A stretch of 64,000 nt of DNA from Roseburia sp. (GTDB lineage Bacteria > Bacillota_A > Clostridia > Lachnospirales > Lachnospiraceae). This document shows, one piece after another, positions 34,280 to 42,527 of the stretch. Made by a program: the position numbers and the translations under genes. Within the stretch, counting starts at the first letter, position 1. Each line of letters starts with the position of its first letter. The DNA lies in contig DXQT01000011.1 of the NCBI GenBank assembly GCA_019411365.1, positions 1 through 64,000 of the forward strand. Reading direction: 5' to 3'. A model generated the notes under the pieces. That model was not told the DNA's origin. It did no database searches and saw nothing but the letters and a program-made list of their open reading frames with translations.

Positions 34280-35368
34280 ATGGCGGAACAAAATTATGTA
34301 GAACTTAGGCATGTGAATAAAAAGTATAAAGATTTTCAGGCATCCGACGACATCAATTTTGGAATTGGAAAAGGAAAGCTGGTCGGGCTGCTCGGACCGA
34401 GTGGCAGCGGAAAGACGACGATACTTCGAATGCTTGCCGGATTAGAACATGCGGATTCGGGGGAGATCATCATTGATGGAAGAGTCGTCAATGATGTACC
34501 GGCGAGTGAGCGCGGGATCGGATTTGTGTTTCAGAACTATGCGCTGTTCCGCTACATGACCGTATATGATAACATAGCATTTGGACTGGATGTAAAAAAA
34601 TGGAAAAAGGCAGATATCAGACGGCGTGTGGATGAACTGGTGGAATTAGTCGGGTTAAAGGGATTTGAGAAGCGCTATCCGAACCAGTTATCCGGCGGAC
34701 AGAGACAGAGGGTTGCATTTGCGAGAGCCTTAGCGCCGAACCCGGAACTTCTTCTTTTAGATGAACCGTTTGCAGCCATTGACGCAAAAGTACGTCAGGA
34801 ACTTCGAAGCTGGCTTCGGGAGATGATTACGAGAGTCGGCATCACCAGCATTTTTGTCACGCACGATCAGGATGAGGCAATTGAGGTTGCAGATGAGATC
34901 ATCATAACCAACCATGGACATATCGAACAGGCGGGAACGCCGATCGAAATCTACAGCCAGCCGAAGACACCGTTTGTCACAGAGTTCATGGGAAGTCCGA
35001 CCAGAATCAGCAATATCACCAGCTTCCATGGGTATGAGGAATTAGGTGAGGGGCTTCATGCGGTGGTGAGACCGGAACATGTGAGTGTCACAAAAAAGAC
35101 AGAGCAGAGCCGCTTTTCTTCTTCCGTGGAGGAAGGTGTTGTGGAGCGCGTGATGTTTCGCGGCAGAGAGGTCGAACTTCATGTAAGAGTACATGATGTG
35201 CTGCTTGTGGCAAACCGCAGGTTAGAGGAGGCATCGATCACAGAGGGCGAGCGTGTCAATGTGTTCATTTATCAGGTGTTTGCATTCCCGGCAGGTGAAA
35301 ACGGCACACAAAATGTAAACATTGTAGAAAATGCCAATATTGAAACAGAGAAGCTGTTTTATATTTAA
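34280..35368 (+). CDS. cysA: sulfate ABC transporter ATP-binding protein CysA
   Basis: A 362-residue ABC ATPase energising sulfate import with CysT/CysW. Walker A GPSGSGKT lies at about residues 38-45, the signature LSGGQRQRVAFARAL near 130, Walker B LLLLDEP near 155 and the H-loop VTHDQ near 190; a C-terminal TOBE-like regulatory region follows. I choose ATG 34280 with GGAG six bases upstream; the frame is open from an ATG at 34244 but that lies within the tandem repeat. Confidence 0.94.
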   Translation: MAEQNYVELRHVNKKYKDFQASDDINFGIGKGKLVGLLGPSGSGKTTILRMLAGLEHADSGEIIIDGRVVNDVPASERGIGFVFQNYALFRYMTVYDNIAFGLDVKKWKKADIRRRVDELVELVGLKGFEKRYPNQLSGGQRQRVAFARALAPNPELLLLDEPFAAIDAKVRQELRSWLREMITRVGITSIFVTHDQDEAIEVADEIIITNHGHIEQAGTPIEIYSQPKTPFVTEFMGSPTRISNITSFHGYEELGEGLHAVVRPEHVSVTKKTEQSRFSSSVEEGVVERVMFRGREVELHVRVHDVLLVANRRLEEASITEGERVNVFIYQVFAFPAGENGTQNVNIVENANIETEKLFYI

Positions 35369-35465
35369 GGGGATCAGTGTGAAAAATAAGATTTTTCACA
35401 CGCAAGATTTGTGCTCCGGCACAAACTTGATATGCGCAAAAAACTGTGCAGAAATGGAGAATTAT

Positions 35466-37181
35466 ATGAAAACAGAAATCATTACATCGGATGTGCTGAT
35501 CATCGGCGGTGGAACTTCCGGCTGTTATGCGGCACTGACTATCGCAGAGCAAAACCCGGAGCTTAAGGTTGTGATCGCGGAAAAAGCGAATATCATAAGG
35601 AGCGGCTGTCTTGCAGCCGGTGTCAATGCCCTGAACGCATATATCACGGAGGGAAGAAAGCCGGAAGATTATGTCGACTATGCCACGAAGGATGCCAATG
35701 GCATTGTGAGAAAAGACCTGCTGCTCTCCATGTCGCAGGGACTCAACCGTGTGACAGCGAAGTTAGAGGAGTTAGGGCTTGTTATTTTAAAAGATGAAAA
35801 CGGAAAATATGTGACAAGAGGTAACCGGAATATCAAGATCAACGGCGAGAACATCAAGCCGATCTTAGCGGAAGCCGTGAAAGCACAGAAAAACGTGAAA
35901 GTCATCAATCATGTGAACATCACGGATTACATTACAGAGCAGGATAAAGTGACCGGGGCATACGGATTTGACGTCAATGAGAAGATAGCATACATTTTTT
36001 CTGCAAAAGCAGTTTTATGTGCGACCGGCGGAGCGGCAGGACTTTACCGCCCGAACAATCCGGGATTTTCAAGACACAAGATGTGGTATCCGCCGTTTAA
36101 CACCGGAGCGGGATACGCGATGGGAATTTTAGCCGGAGCAGAAATGACGACTTTTGAGATGCGTTTTATTGCACTCCGCTGTAAAGATACGATCGCACCG
36201 ACCGGAACGATCGCACAGGGCGTCGGGGCAAAACAGATCAACTCCCTCGGAGAGGTCTATGAGACGAAATATGGCATTACGACTGAGGAGCGTGTCTACG
36301 GTACCGTGGCGGAGAATCAGGAGGGAAGAGGCCCGTGTTACCTGCATACGGAAGGCATTAAGGAAGAGCAGGGCAAAGATCTGTTAAAGGCATATTTAAA
36401 TATGGCACCGAGCCAGACTTTAAAATGGATCGAGAGCGGAAAAGAGCCGAATGAGCAGGATGTCGAGATCGAGGGCACCGAGCCTTACATCGTGGGTGGT
36501 CATACCGCAAGCGGCTACTGGATCGACGATGCGAGAAGAACCACATTAAAAGGACTTTATGCAGCCGGGGATGTCGCCGGAGGATGCCCGCAGAAATATG
36601 TGACCGGAGCACTCGTGGAGGGCGAGATCGCGGCGGAGACGATTCTAAAGGATCTGAAGCAGGAAGAGGAAGGTCAGCAGTCAGAAGAACAGGCTTCAAA
36701 GGAACAGTTAGAAAAGCTGGCACAGGCAGTCGATCAGGAATATGAGTCCTGTTTTGCAGAAAAAAAATCATTCTTTGGCACGGAACAGATTGAGGAAGCC
36801 ATGCAGAAAGTCATGGATGCCTACGCAGGCGGGATCGGAACGAATTACCGCTACAATGAGAAACAGCTCAATATCGCGGAAGAAAAAATTGGCCAGCTTT
36901 TCGCACTGACCAAAGATCTGACCGCAAAAGATACGGATGACCTGTTACATATTTATGAAGTAAAGGAACGCTTAGTCGTATGTAAAAGCGTCATCGCACA
37001 TCTAAAAGCGCGGAAAGAGACACGCTGGCGCGGTTTCGGACAGAATATGGACTATCCGGGAACAAAAGATGACTGGGATAAAAAAGCAGTCAATTCCGTC
37101 TATGAAAACGGTGAAATCAAAATTCTGTTCCGTGATCTGACACAGACACCGGATTTTGGTCAGAAAGGAGGCACCCTGTGA
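35466..37181 (+). CDS. aprA: adenylylsulfate reductase-type flavoprotein (AprA-like)
   Basis: A 571-residue FAD-dependent protein of the AprA/fumarate reductase family. The dinucleotide-binding motif GGGTSG is at about residues 14-19, SGCLAAGVNALN and GAGYAMGILAGAEMT are flavin-site segments, and a C-terminal cap follows. In assimilatory clostridial operons this family reduces APS to sulfite and AMP, with an iron-sulfur partner; the next gene encodes such a partner. GGAG precedes ATG 35466; an upstream in-frame stretch from 35331 overlaps cysA and is discarded. A fumarate reductase role is excluded mainly by the context. Confidence 0.85.
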   Translation: MKTEIITSDVLIIGGGTSGCYAALTIAEQNPELKVVIAEKANIIRSGCLAAGVNALNAYITEGRKPEDYVDYATKDANGIVRKDLLLSMSQGLNRVTAKLEELGLVILKDENGKYVTRGNRNIKINGENIKPILAEAVKAQKNVKVINHVNITDYITEQDKVTGAYGFDVNEKIAYIFSAKAVLCATGGAAGLYRPNNPGFSRHKMWYPPFNTGAGYAMGILAGAEMTTFEMRFIALRCKDTIAPTGTIAQGVGAKQINSLGEVYETKYGITTEERVYGTVAENQEGRGPCYLHTEGIKEEQGKDLLKAYLNMAPSQTLKWIESGKEPNEQDVEIEGTEPYIVGGHTASGYWIDDARRTTLKGLYAAGDVAGGCPQKYVTGALVEGEIAAETILKDLKQEEEGQQSEEQASKEQLEKLAQAVDQEYESCFAEKKSFFGTEQIEEAMQKVMDAYAGGIGTNYRYNEKQLNIAEEKIGQLFALTKDLTAKDTDDLLHIYEVKERLVVCKSVIAHLKARKETRWRGFGQNMDYPGTKDDWDKKAVNSVYENGEIKILFRDLTQTPDFGQKGGTL

Positions 37182-37492
37182 GCATAGCGATCAATAAAAG
37201 TAAATGCGTAAAATGCAGACGCTGCATCGAAGTCTGTCCGGGAAATCTGATCAAGGCAGACGCAGACGGCAAGGCATACATCAAAGAGCCGAGAGACTGC
37301 TGGGGCTGCACCTCCTGCGTCAAAGAATGCAGGGCCGAAGCCATAGACTTCTTCTTAGGGGCCGACATCGGCGGCAGAGGCAGCACCCTGACCACCAGAG
37401 AGGACGGTGACTACCGCCTCTGGACTGTCACCGCACCCGACGGCAACAAGACCGTCGTACGGATCAATAAAAAAGACGCCAACAAATATTAA
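37178..37492 (+). CDS. aprB: two-cluster ferredoxin, AprB-like partner of the APS reductase
   Basis: A 104-residue iron-sulfur protein. Two 4Fe-4S motifs are visible: C10-x2-C13-x2-C16-x3-C20-P and C41-x2-C44-x2-C47-x3-C51. The remaining 50 residues form a tail like that of AprB, which contacts the flavoprotein, though it is shorter than in sulfate-respiring bacteria. It starts at GTG 37178 and overlaps aprA by 4 bases (GTGA). Its codons end in C far more often than those of its neighbours. Confidence 0.85.
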   Translation: MSIAINKSKCVKCRRCIEVCPGNLIKADADGKAYIKEPRDCWGCTSCVKECRAEAIDFFLGADIGGRGSTLTTREDGDYRLWTVTAPDGNKTVVRINKKDANKY

Positions 37493-37520
37493 AACACAGC
37501 AAAATAGAGGAGGATATTTT

Positions 37521-38420
37521 ATGAGTGGATTATCACATTTGGACGAACTGGAGGCAGAGGCGATCTACATCATCCGCGAAGTAGCTGCCGAATGCGAAAA
37601 ACCGGTAATGCTTTACTCAATAGGAAAGGACAGCTCGGTAATGCTGCACCTCGCCATGAAAGCATTTTACCCGGAGAAGCCGCCTTTCCCATTTTTACAT
37701 ATCGATACGACCTGGAAATTCCGTGAGATGATCGAGTTCCGTGACCGCATCGCAAAAGAGAACGGCATTGAGATGTTAGTTTACACCAATCAGGAAGGTG
37801 TGGACGCCGGCATCAACCCGTTTGACCACGGTTCCGCTTACACCGACATCATGAAAACACAGGCATTAAAACAGGCGCTTAAAAAATATGAGTTTACTGC
37901 AGCATTTGGCGGCGGCCGCCGTGACGAGGAAAAATCCCGTGCGAAAGAGAGAATCTTCTCCTTCCGTAACGAGGCGCAGGCATGGGACCCGAAAAACCAG
38001 AGACCGGAGATGTGGAAACTGTATAACACCAAGATCAATAAAGGCGAGAGCATCCGTGTCTTCCCGATCTCAAACTGGACAGAAAAAGATATCTGGCAGT
38101 ACATCAAACGTGAGAACATTGAGATCGTACCGCTTTATTTTGCAAAAGAGCGTCCGGTCGTATACAGAGACGGCAACATCATTATGGTGGATGATGACCG
38201 CTTCAAATTCCGTGAGGGTGAGAAGCCGGAGATGAAAAAAGTCCGTTTCCGTACATTGGGATGTTATCCGCTGACCGGTGGTGTGGAATCCGATGCGGAG
38301 ACTTTGGATGAGATTATTGACGAGACACTTGCAGCCGTATCTTCAGAACGTACCAGCCGCGTGATCGACAACGAGGCAGCAGGCAGCATGGAACGTAGAA
38401 AAAGGGAGGGGTATTTCTAG
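37521..38420 (+). CDS. cysD: sulfate adenylyltransferase small subunit
   Basis: A 300-residue PP-loop ATP sulfurylase subunit that forms APS from ATP and sulfate. The PP-loop [13 protein letters not shown] (about residues 31-43), [15 protein letters not shown] and [12 protein letters not shown] are family marks. ATG 37521 has GAGGAGG upstream; a longer frame from 37407 overlaps the ferredoxin gene. The cysN ATG follows on the base after the stop. Confidence 0.96.
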   Translation: MSGLSHLDELEAEAIYIIREVAAECEKPVMLYSIGKDSSVMLHLAMKAFYPEKPPFPFLHIDTTWKFREMIEFRDRIAKENGIEMLVYTNQEGVDAGINPFDHGSAYTDIMKTQALKQALKKYEFTAAFGGGRRDEEKSRAKERIFSFRNEAQAWDPKNQRPEMWKLYNTKINKGESIRVFPISNWTEKDIWQYIKRENIEIVPLYFAKERPVVYRDGNIIMVDDDRFKFREGEKPEMKKVRFRTLGCYPLTGGVESDAETLDEIIDETLAAVSSERTSRVIDNEAAGSMERRKREGYF

Positions 38421-40112
38421 ATGAAAGGTTTACTTAAATTTATCACCTGCGGTAGTGTGGATGACGGAAAATCCACACTGATCGGACATATTTTATACGA
38501 TGCAAAACTGCTTTATGCAGATCAGGAAAAAGCACTCGAATTAGACAGTAAAGTCGGAAGCAGAGAGGGGGCCATCGATTATTCCCTGCTGCTTGACGGT
38601 CTGATGGCAGAGCGTGAACAGGGTATCACGATCGACGTTGCATACCGTTATTTTACAACAGACCGCAGAAGCTTTATCGTGGCAGATACACCTGGTCATG
38701 AAGAGTACACCAGAAACATGGCAGTGGGAGCTTCCTTTGCGGACCTTGCGATCATTCTTCTGGATGCGACACAGGGTGTGCTGGTGCAGACAAGACGTCA
38801 TGCAAGGATCTGTGCGCTGATGGGAATCCGCTACTTTGTATTTGCGGTAAACAAGATGGATCTGATCGGCTATGACCAGAAAAAATTTAATGCGATCCAG
38901 GCAGAGATTTTACAGCTTGCCGGCGAACTTGGACTGGAGAGCGTCAAGATCATTCCGGTATCTGCGACAGAGGGCGATAACGTCACAAAGAAATCCGATA
39001 ACATTCCATGGTACACCGGCGAACCGATTTTAACTTACCTTGAGGAAGTCGATGTGACTGAAAAGGCAAAAGAGCAGGGATTTTATATGCCGGTACAGCG
39101 CGTGTGCCGTCCGAACCATACTTTCCGTGGTTTCCAGGGACAGATCGAGGCCGGAGAGGTGCATGTGGGTGATACCTTAACGGTACTGCCGGGCAATGAG
39201 ACCGCCAGTGTAAAGAGCATTTTAGTAGCCGGAAAAGAGGCGGATACCGCACAGACCGGACAGCCGGTTACGATCCAGTTAGACAAAGAGATCGACGTCT
39301 CAAGAGGATGTGTGTTGGAAAATGGCAGCGGCATCACGGCGGCGCAGAAATTTACGACAACGCTTCTCTGGATGGATGACAATAACCTGTCAGCCGGAGG
39401 CGATTACTTTATCAAACTCGGAACCAAACTGATCACAGGAACTGTGACAGAGATCTCCTATAAGATCGATGTCAATACCGGGGAGCATCATCCGACCGAT
39501 ATATTGGGAAAAAATGAGATCGCAGTCTGCAGCATTGTGTTAGACGAAAAGATACCGCTTGATGTATTCAAAAAACATAAGACCATGGGTGAACTGATTT
39601 TAATCGACCGTGTGACCAACATGACTTCCGCCTGCGGTGTCGTGGAGCAGTTTGCAAGCGGCAATGAGACAGAGGAACCGGTATTTGTTTACGGAGACTT
39701 AAAAGCGCGCGGAGATATTTTCGAGGAGTTTTACTATAACATGGAGAAATCTTTGATTGCGAAACATAAACCGGAGCAGAAGACCTACACCGTGGGAGAT
39801 GAGATCCCGACGAAGAGCGAGACTTATGAATATCCGGAGTACTTTGATATTTTGATCTTAAGAGATCAGGCTGCCGTACAGGTGCGTGACAATAAGATCG
39901 AGGCGATCCTTCCATTAGCAGATTACCGCTACTCAGGAGTTCCGGTTGTCAACGGAAGAGGATTTGCCGTGAATGTGAAATCGCAGAAAGATCTGCAGGC
40001 ATTCTTAGACGGATATGGACAGGGAGAGACGGATACAGAATTCTGGAACCACTGGCTGACCTTCGGAACTTACCGCAAAGTGATCTTCCATGAAAACTAT
40101 TGGGAAATCTGA
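38421..40112 (+). CDS. cysN: sulfate adenylyltransferase GTPase subunit with unusual C-terminal domain
   Basis: A 563-residue elongation-factor-like GTPase that drives APS synthesis by CysD. G1 GSVDDGKST (about 11-19), G3 DTPGHEEYTRNM and G4 NKMD are intact, followed by beta-barrel domains to about residue 415. The last 150 residues are neither APS kinase (no P-loop) nor part of usual CysN; they begin near VFVYGDLKARGDIFEEF and end HENYWEI. The start adjoins the cysD stop. Lack of APS kinase fits direct APS reduction by the aprA/aprB-like pair. Confidence 0.93.
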   Translation: MKGLLKFITCGSVDDGKSTLIGHILYDAKLLYADQEKALELDSKVGSREGAIDYSLLLDGLMAEREQGITIDVAYRYFTTDRRSFIVADTPGHEEYTRNMAVGASFADLAIILLDATQGVLVQTRRHARICALMGIRYFVFAVNKMDLIGYDQKKFNAIQAEILQLAGELGLESVKIIPVSATEGDNVTKKSDNIPWYTGEPILTYLEEVDVTEKAKEQGFYMPVQRVCRPNHTFRGFQGQIEAGEVHVGDTLTVLPGNETASVKSILVAGKEADTAQTGQPVTIQLDKEIDVSRGCVLENGSGITAAQKFTTTLLWMDDNNLSAGGDYFIKLGTKLITGTVTEISYKIDVNTGEHHPTDILGKNEIAVCSIVLDEKIPLDVFKKHKTMGELILIDRVTNMTSACGVVEQFASGNETEEPVFVYGDLKARGDIFEEFYYNMEKSLIAKHKPEQKTYTVGDEIPTKSETYEYPEYFDILILRDQAAVQVRDNKIEAILPLADYRYSGVPVVNGRGFAVNVKSQKDLQAFLDGYGQGETDTEFWNHWLTFGTYRKVIFHENYWEI

Positions 40113-40135
40113 TGCGCAATCGTTTGTGCATAATT

Positions 40136-40163
40136 TTAGTACCAGTTTTTAAACCGGTACTAA
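40136..40163 (+). terminator. inverted repeat after cysN
   Basis: TTAGTACC-A-GTTT (40136-40148) pairs with AAAC-C-GGTACTAA (40151-40163), 12 pairs with one mismatch. No T-run follows, so it may be a weak terminator or an operator of small RNA copy 2. Confidence 0.4.
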
Positions 40164-40208
40164 GGTACTGTTTATTTTGTATAGTTTGGGCGGTAAAAAA
40201 ACTTCAAA

Positions 40209-40246
40209 TTTGTGCACACTTATCCTGCCGCTCATGCTATTATAAT
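40209..40246 (+). promoter_or_regulatory. promoter of small RNA copy 2
   Basis: TTTGTGCACACTTAT (40209-40223) and CATGCTATTATAAT (40233-40246) stand at the same distances from the RNA body as in copy 1 (body starts 42 bases after the first base of the first element). Confidence 0.7.
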
Positions 40247-40250
40247 TACT

Positions 40251-40348
40251 GTAAAAACCCCCCAATACATTATATATATTTTTTGCTATACCCCATAGTA
40301 AAAATACCTTCTCCTAAAAAGATAGCTAGCCGATAGCTATCTTTTTTT
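40251..40348 (+). ncRNA. putative C-rich small RNA, copy 2
   Basis: The body 40251-40320 differs from copy 1 by one base. It keeps the CCCCCC 5' part, the TTTTTGCTAT/ATAGTAAAAA hairpin with ACCCC loop and the TACCTTCTCCT stretch. The terminator is a different sequence, GATAGCTA/TAGCTATC (40321-40341), with T to 40348. It lies between cysN and the convergent HD-domain gene. Targets would be messages with G-rich ribosome sites; this is inference from complementarity. Confidence 0.75.
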
Positions 40349-40352
40349 CTGA

Positions 40353-40390
40353 AAAAATAACCATGCGGTTAAAATCGCATGGTTATTTTT
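40353..40390. terminator. terminator of the convergent HD-domain gene
   Basis: AAAAATAACCATGCG (40353-40367) pairs perfectly with CGCATGGTTATTTTT (40376-40390). The minus-strand gene's stop codon (40383-40385) is inside the stem. Flanking A and T runs allow function on both strands. Confidence 0.8.
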
Positions 40391-42260
40391 GTTTGTTCGC
40401 AAAAGTGCGGTATACATCATAATAGATATTTTCGCGGTTTGGTCCGATTAAAGAGGCAAGCTCTTTCTGAAGATCCGGATGATCCAGGATCAGGTCAATG
40501 ATATTCGGATTATACTGTGTGCCACGGCCATCCGCCAGTTCCGAAAGCACGGTATCAAAATCTTTTGCATTGTGATAGTTGCGGCTTAAGTAATCCGTAG
40601 CGGCATCCAGACAGTCACAGATGTGCACGAGATCAATGACCGGGCGGCACGGTGAATGGAGGATGTCAAAGTCATCCGGATAACCGCCTGTGCCGTCATA
40701 AGTGCGGTGATGTCCATGTGCGATATCTGCATAACACGCAAAATCAGGAACAGAGGCGAGATCCTTTGCTCCCGTTTCCGGATGCATGCGGATCAGGTCA
40801 AACTCGTAATCCGTCAGCCTGCGGTGCTGCGTGTTGATGATCGGGACGATTCCGTTTTTACCGATATCGTGAAGCATCGAACCCTGCACGGCGAAATCAA
40901 TGATATGCGTGCGGTTTTTCTGAATTTCAGAAACCGTCGAACCAAGTGCCGGGCAGATCAGAAGCTCTGGCTTATCATCGAAAATATATTTTAAAAGCGC
41001 CTCCGCCAGATAGGAAACCATAACGGAGTGTGTCAGTGTTGCCAGATGACTAGAAACGATCAGATCAAGGATAAAGTTTGTCTTTTCAACCGGGTGGTGG
41101 AACGTATCAAGCACGATTGGATGAAAACATGCCATACGCATACCATCATACTGCGAGTATGTGTGCAGACGGTAATGTCTTGTCGACAGAAAATGAATGA
41201 CCATACTGCGGTAAGTGAGGTTTCTGCGATCTTTTTCTGCCTCGGAAAGGGTGGTATGGGACAGAAAGTGCATCAGAAGAATTGGAAGATCCACATAAAA
41301 GGACAGATAATCCAGTTCTGTTTCATCCGGAATCATTTCTTTTTTTCGGGTATAATAATCATCTACGACCGAATAAGCTTCGTCCCAGCTTAATGCCTCT
41401 TCTTCTGCCATGAGACGATAATATTGAAATACGAGGGCGGGCGGACAGTCGTAAATGGAACCCTTGTGCTTAAGGACTTGGGTATAATGCTGCAGTGTCA
41501 GTTCAGATAAATGCAGCCGCAGTGAATCCGGAAATTCAATATCAAAAAGCAGCAGGTCATTTTCGCAGGAGAGAAAATTGTTGATCGTTTTATTTACAAT
41601 TTTGGGAATGCGCGGATTGACCGTATCGTAACGGCAGAACTTTTCCTGCTTGCGCAGTTCGATCAGTTCTAAAAAGAACTGATATGCCTCCTCAATCGGC
41701 AGATTGTGAAGAAACGGCTCAACACGGATCAGGTTATCATAGGCGACAAAAATATAATCGCGGCTTTCCGGTACCTGAAATGTGTCGATCTTATCGCGCA
41801 GTGCTACAACTTTTTTGTAATAGTCACTTGAGCGCAGTCCCATCTTATGATCGCCTGTGCGGGAAAGCTGAAGTGCGGAATAGGCGGCGCAGGTGTAGAG
41901 AAAAATAAGACTCTCCACATCTTTATTTGCTTCATAATGAGAAATCAGCTCTTTTGCAAAACGAAGCTGCAGGGATGGCTCATTATACTGGCTGTAATAA
42001 AGTTTACGGCAATAGCTTAAGACCAGATCATACTGGCTGTTGCTTAAAGTAGATTTATCTTCTTTTAAGTGCGTGAAAAATGAATGGAATAAAAGATCAT
42101 CCTCGATACAAAGCTGATATCTTGAACGCCCACAGTTTTTCAGGCATCTGATCCATTCTTCTTTTGCAGCCGGAGCATGAATCTGTTCATCCCAGGAAAT
42201 GCTGGTGATAAAATTATTAAAATAGACATCGAAAAAAAGCTTGATATCACTGTCAGTCAA
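40383..42260 (-). CDS. HD-GYP-type protein with large helical N-terminal region
   Basis: A 625-residue soluble protein. The first 400 residues are helical with no domain I recognise. The C-terminal region (about 420-610) is HD-GYP-like: MLHDIGKNG and GHHRTYDGTGGYP, close to the canonical HHExxDGxGYP but with R for E and an extra G. c-di-GMP hydrolysis is likely but less sure than for the other HD-GYP proteins here. It starts at TTG (42260) with a perfect AGGAGG eight bases upstream and has a good promoter at 42299-42327. Confidence 0.8.
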   Translation of the reverse strand: MTDSDIKLFFDVYFNNFITSISWDEQIHAPAAKEEWIRCLKNCGRSRYQLCIEDDLLFHSFFTHLKEDKSTLSNSQYDLVLSYCRKLYYSQYNEPSLQLRFAKELISHYEANKDVESLIFLYTCAAYSALQLSRTGDHKMGLRSSDYYKKVVALRDKIDTFQVPESRDYIFVAYDNLIRVEPFLHNLPIEEAYQFFLELIELRKQEKFCRYDTVNPRIPKIVNKTINNFLSCENDLLLFDIEFPDSLRLHLSELTLQHYTQVLKHKGSIYDCPPALVFQYYRLMAEEEALSWDEAYSVVDDYYTRKKEMIPDETELDYLSFYVDLPILLMHFLSHTTLSEAEKDRRNLTYRSMVIHFLSTRHYRLHTYSQYDGMRMACFHPIVLDTFHHPVEKTNFILDLIVSSHLATLTHSVMVSYLAEALLKYIFDDKPELLICPALGSTVSEIQKNRTHIIDFAVQGSMLHDIGKNGIVPIINTQHRRLTDYEFDLIRMHPETGAKDLASVPDFACYADIAHGHHRTYDGTGGYPDDFDILHSPCRPVIDLVHICDCLDAATDYLSRNYHNAKDFDTVLSELADGRGTQYNPNIIDLILDHPDLQKELASLIGPNRENIYYDVYRTFANKQK

Positions 42261-42298
42261 CCTGAGATCCTCCTTTAAATTAAAAATTCCATACGAAA

Positions 42299-42327
42299 AT
42301 TATATAACGCGAAATTATCTGTGTAAA
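42299..42327 (-). promoter_or_regulatory. promoter of the minus-strand HD-domain gene
   Basis: On the minus strand TTTACA (42327-42322) and TATAAT (42304-42299) are separated by 17 bases, about 38 bases before the TTG start. Confidence 0.65.
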
Positions 42328-42449
42328 TAGATTTTAGGTCCTGGTATTATGTATATCTAACAGGATATAAGGTTTGCAGTGTCTTTCAGATTTTTATGGT
42401 CAGTAGACTTTTTTGTGTGTTATTATCTGTATAAATGCAGTTTTAGACG

Positions 42450-42477
42450 TTGCGAAAGTACCATTCTGTGTTATAAT
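42450..42477 (+). promoter_or_regulatory. promoter of the GH13 gene
   Basis: TTGCGA (42450-42455) and TATAAT (42472-42477) with a 16-base spacer. An ATG at 42480 would lie before the transcription start, which favours the ATG at 42528 as the start of the gene. Confidence 0.6.
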
Positions 42478-42527
42478 AAATGAAGAGTTTTCGTAAATTT
42501 TCGCAAAGAAAGGAAAATAGGGATTAC

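Noticed and set aside
31001..40320. Composite transposon flanked by the two near-identical repeats
   Set aside because: The repeats have no transposase gene or terminal inverted repeats, and each has a promoter and terminator of its own, so small RNA genes explain them better.
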